Both the position numbers and the translations under genes were made by a program. A stretch of 64,000 nucleotides of DNA from Shewanella indica (GTDB lineage Bacteria; Pseudomonadota; Gammaproteobacteria; Enterobacterales; Shewanellaceae), in NCBI RefSeq assembly GCF_002836975.1, contig NZ_NIJK01000029.1:186001-250000 (forward strand). The letters run 5' to 3'. The notes below the pieces were generated by a model that did not search any database, had not been told where the DNA came from, and saw only the letters and a list, made by a program, of their open reading frames with translations. Position 1 is the stretch's first letter; every line of letters starts with the position of its first letter. Shown in pieces: positions 61,131-64,000 of the stretch.

Positions 61131-61835
61131 TCAGAATGGGATATCATCATCCCAGCCGTCATCCAGATCCGGCGTGTAGTTCTGCTGTTGTGGCTGAGGC
61201 TGTGGTGCCGGACGCTGCTGTGGAGCCGCCTGTTGTGGCGCAGGCTGCTGTGGCTTGGGCGCATAACCTGAGTTCTGCTGCTGACCATAACTTTGCTGCT
61301 GCGGCGCGTTGTACTGTTGCTGTGGCTGCTGAGCAGGCTTGGGCTGATAGCCGCCGGACTGCTGTGGCGCATTGTATTGGGACTGAGACTGTGCCTGACC
61401 ACCGCCGTAACCACCTTGGTTTTGGTTCATACCACCTTGGTTCATACCGCCCTGGTTGCCGCCCTGGCTCATACCACCTTGATTTTGGTTACGGCCACCC
61501 AGCATCTGCATAGTACCGCCCATATCGACAACCACTTCAGTGGTGTACTTATCCTGACCGCTCTGATCTTTCCACTTGCGGGTCTGCAGCTTGCCTTCCA
61601 GATACACTTGTGAGCCTTTGCGCAAGTACTCACCGGCAATTTCAGCCAGCTTGCCGAACATGACAACCCTGTGCCACTCGGTGCGCTCTTGCTGTTGGCC
61701 CTGCTGGTCTTTCCATGACTCACTGGTGGCCACTGTGATATTCGCTACGGCGTTGCCGTTTGGCATGTAGCGCACCTCTGGGTCCTGCCCCAGATTGCCC
61801 ACCAGAATTACCTTATTAACACCACGACTGGCCAT
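61131..61835 (-). CDS. ssb: single-stranded DNA-binding protein SSB
   Basis: SSB coats single-stranded DNA in replication and repair. It has 234 residues: an OB fold (about 1-110), a long Gln/Gly/Pro-rich linker, and the conserved tip DDDIPF that recruits partner proteins. The linker is longer than in E. coli (178 residues). It lies 33 bases after the upstream transporter gene and may share its transcript. Confidence 0.98.
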   Translation of the reverse strand: MASRGVNKVILVGNLGQDPEVRYMPNGNAVANITVATSESWKDQQGQQQERTEWHRVVMFGKLAEIAGEYLRKGSQVYLEGKLQTRKWKDQSGQDKYTTEVVVDMGGTMQMLGGRNQNQGGMSQGGNQGGMNQGGMNQNQGGYGGGQAQSQSQYNAPQQSGGYQPKPAQQPQQQYNAPQQQSYGQQQNSGYAPKPQQPAPQQAAPQQRPAPQPQPQQQNYTPDLDDGWDDDIPF

Positions 61836-61868
61836 CGAAATCTCCTGCGATTTTCACTTAAACTTAGC

Positions 61869-63236
61869 TTAATTGACAGAGCCTAACACAGCTCTGGCTC
61901 GTCTTAAATCGAATTGATCGTTCACCTTGAGGTAAGCGACTTTTTCTTCCAAAACCACTATGGCCTCGGAAACCCCCGGCAATTGAGAAAGCTCAGCGGC
62001 CATCTTCTGCGCCTGCTCTCGACCACTCACTTGAGCCTCTAGAGTGTAACTCTTGAGCAGCACAGGATTTTTCATTCCCAGGGTCAATGCCAGCCAGATA
62101 ATCAGCAGCACCACTGCCACACTAAACACTCCGGCAGCGCCCATGATTTGATAGGCGCCACCACCGAGCAAACCGCCACAGAAGGCGCCGAGAAACTGAC
62201 TGGTAGAATACACACCCATGGCCGAACCTTTGGCCCCCACGGGACAAAACTTGGCGATCAGGCTGGGCAGTGAGGCTTCCAAGTAATTAAAACCGGTAAA
62301 AAAGGCCACTATGGCGACCGCCAACACCCAAAGACTATGGGAAAACAGCGCCATCGCCAGCAAAGATGCCAGCATGATCACCAAAGCAAACTGAAACATC
62401 CCCTTGGTATTATTGCGCTTCACGCCAATGATGATCAGCGGCACCATCAAAAAGAAGGCGCCGACAAAGGCCGGGAAGTACAGCATCCAGTGCTTTTCTT
62501 TAACAAGACCGGCATCGACCAAGTCCAGCGGCAATGCCACGAATACCGCCGTCAGCACCAAATGCAGAATAAAAATACCGGCATCGAGGCGAAATAGCTG
62601 CGGATCTTTAAGCATATTTTTCAGCTTGCCCGGTTCCGCCATGGTATCGCCCTTGGGCGCATGAGCCACAGGGTTTGGCACCAACAACTGCACTATCAGC
62701 ATTCCCAGCAACGCCAGGCCTGCCGTCAGGGCAAACAAGCCCGATAGCCCAAGATGCTGCGCCACCACAGGCCCCACCAACAGCGATAAAGCAAAGGAGA
62801 AACCTATGCACATACCTATGATGGCCATCACCTTGGTGCGTTGTTCATCCCGGGTAAGATCCGCCGCCAATGCCAGCACGGCAGCGGCAATGGCGCCCAT
62901 GCCCTGCAAGGCGCGGCCGGCGACAACGCCGTAGATACTGTCGGACATGGCAGCCAAAACACTGCCAAGAGCAAACACCAACAGGCCGCCGAGGATCACC
63001 GGCTTGCGGCCAATTCTGTCTGACAGTATCCCCATGGGGATCTGCAGTATCGCTTGAGTCAGACCATAGGCGCCGATGGCAATACCCACCCACAGAGGTG
63101 AGAAGCCTTTGAGATCTTGTCCATAGAGCGCGAAGACAGGCATGATCATAAACAAGCCCATCATGCGCAGCCCAAACACACTGGCTAATGAGAACGCGAC
63201 TTTTCTTTCAGTGCCGGAAAGTCCACCGTTGGCCAT
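61869..63236 (-). CDS. yajR: MFS transporter, YajR-like
   Basis: A 455-residue major facilitator with twelve membrane helices. The family motif GILSDRIGRKPVI after helix 2 is intact. A small C-terminal ferredoxin-like (YAM) domain, near EAIVVLEEKVAYLKVN, matches YajR. The substrate is unknown. It lies between uvrA (divergent) and ssb. Confidence 0.9.
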   Translation of the reverse strand: MANGGLSGTERKVAFSLASVFGLRMMGLFMIMPVFALYGQDLKGFSPLWVGIAIGAYGLTQAILQIPMGILSDRIGRKPVILGGLLVFALGSVLAAMSDSIYGVVAGRALQGMGAIAAAVLALAADLTRDEQRTKVMAIIGMCIGFSFALSLLVGPVVAQHLGLSGLFALTAGLALLGMLIVQLLVPNPVAHAPKGDTMAEPGKLKNMLKDPQLFRLDAGIFILHLVLTAVFVALPLDLVDAGLVKEKHWMLYFPAFVGAFFLMVPLIIIGVKRNNTKGMFQFALVIMLASLLAMALFSHSLWVLAVAIVAFFTGFNYLEASLPSLIAKFCPVGAKGSAMGVYSTSQFLGAFCGGLLGGGAYQIMGAAGVFSVAVVLLIIWLALTLGMKNPVLLKSYTLEAQVSGREQAQKMAAELSQLPGVSEAIVVLEEKVAYLKVNDQFDLRRARAVLGSVN

Positions 63237-63321
63237 AGTTTTTGCCCTGGATTAAGAATTTTTTAAGGGAGCGCATGTTACCACGAAGGTTTTGAACAGC
63301 TCAAAGAGAAAAACCCAAGTC

Positions 63322-63372
63322 GCCCTCAGCCCTCGGCTGAGGGCTTGCTACTGACAGTATGGTGTCAGTAGC
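63322..63372. promoter_or_regulatory. two adjacent dyads in the uvrA-yajR intergenic region
   Basis: GCCCTCAGCC/GGCTGAGGGC (63322-63344) and GCTACTGACA/TGTCAGTAGC (63347-63372). The second has TACTG arms, but the 12-base spacing does not fit a LexA box. Confidence 0.45.
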
Positions 63373-63457
63373 ACAAATGCGTCGCCGCTATCGGCACAAG
63401 GCAAAATATGTGATACTTGTGCTCTTTTTCTCCAGTGATTAGCCAAAGTAGAGACTG

Positions 63458-64000
63458 ATGGACAAGATAGACATCCGCGGTGCCAGAACCCACAATCTCA
63501 AGAACATCAATCTGACCATTCCCCGAGACAAACTCATTGTTATTACAGGCTTATCTGGCTCGGGCAAATCTTCTCTCGCCTTCGATACCCTCTACGCCGA
63601 AGGTCAGCGGCGCTATGTGGAATCCCTGTCGGCCTATGCCCGCCAATTTTTGAGTCTGATGGAAAAACCGGATGTGGATCATATCGAAGGCCTGAGCCCG
63701 GCAATATCGATTGAACAAAAGTCCACTTCCCACAACCCTCGTTCTACCGTGGGAACCATTACCGAAATCTACGACTATCTCAGATTGTTGTTTGCCCGCG
63801 TGGGCGAGCCCCGTTGTCCGGTTCACGGCCAGCCGCTGGCGGCACAAACCGTCAGCCAGATGGTAGACAAGGTGCTGGAACGCCCCGAAGGCGAGCGCCT
63901 GATGCTGTTGGCTCCCGTAGTGCAGGGCCGCAAGGGTGAGCATGTCAAATTACTGGAGAACCTGGCGGCCCAGGGCTATATTCGCGCCCGTATCGATGGC
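63458..64000 (+). CDS. uvrA: excinuclease ABC subunit A UvrA (3' end missing)
   Basis: UvrA recognises bulky DNA damage and loads UvrB. The first 181 codons are visible, running off the window end. Walker A is [22 protein letters not shown] in outline (GLSGSGKS), and [13 protein letters not shown] and [13 protein letters not shown] are intact. The family's full length is about 940 residues. It starts at the ATG at 63458 and is divergent from yajR. Confidence 0.98.
   Translation, partial: MDKIDIRGARTHNLKNINLTIPRDKLIVITGLSGSGKSSLAFDTLYAEGQRRYVESLSAYARQFLSLMEKPDVDHIEGLSPAISIEQKSTSHNPRSTVGTITEIYDYLRLLFARVGEPRCPVHGQPLAAQTVSQMVDKVLERPEGERLMLLAPVVQGRKGEHVKLLENLAAQGYIRARIDG

Overview
The window is a piece of a gammaproteobacterial chromosome that I read as Shewanella, most likely the higher-GC S. 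algae side of the genus. This is inferred from protein resemblance and gene order, not from a search. The core genes are dense and moderately GC-rich. The gene sets (kdsD-kdsC-lptCAB-rpoN-hpf-ptsN-rapZ-ptsO, mlaFEDCB-ibaG-murA, groESL, and a selenocysteine formate dehydrogenase locus) fit that group. Both ends are cut: rapA lacks its N-terminus and uvrA its C-terminus.

Layout. 1-7.7 kb: rapA, a DUF3530 protein, a YqhA-like membrane protein, an enoyl-CoA hydratase with a FadR-like site, and a signalling pair (receiver plus CheC-like domain, then a PAS-GGDEF diguanylate cyclase). 7.8-12.4 kb, minus strand: mlaFEDCB-ibaG-murA (retrograde phospholipid transport and peptidoglycan precursor). 12.6-21.9 kb, plus strand: yrbG, the Kdo/LPS export genes kdsD-kdsC-lptC-lptA-lptB, then rpoN-hpf-ptsN-rapZ-ptsO and mgtE. 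These two blocks form a divergent envelope-biogenesis locus. 22-28.2 kb: an orphan ModA-like protein, an OmpA-type lipoprotein, two unusual small ORFs, a periplasmic catalase-like protein, fumC and a DUF2799 lipoprotein.

28.2-34.8 kb is the accessory region. It holds a cold-shock-domain membrane protein, a DnaJ-type zinc-motif membrane protein, a NYN-LOTUS protein, and a strikingly AT-rich pair. The first member of the pair is an NdpA-like protein interrupted at a run of seven A. The second is a membrane protein with a large soluble N-terminal region. The region ends in tandem copies of a 253-bp element next to groESL. This is the best candidate here for an undescribed, possibly defensive, system.

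35-48.3 kb: groESL with a heat-shock promoter, a MATE transporter, fxsA with a heptapeptide repeat, cutA-dsbD, a CPA2 antiporter, galK-galM and a quinone oxidoreductase. 48.5-60.2 kb is a nearly complete selenium/formate module. It comprises yedF, yedE, fdhD, selC (tRNA-Sec), selB, selA, fdhE, fdnI, fdnH and fdnG with an in-frame UGA. selC lies antisense inside the 3' end of selB. 61-64 kb: ssb, a YajR-like transporter, and divergent uvrA.
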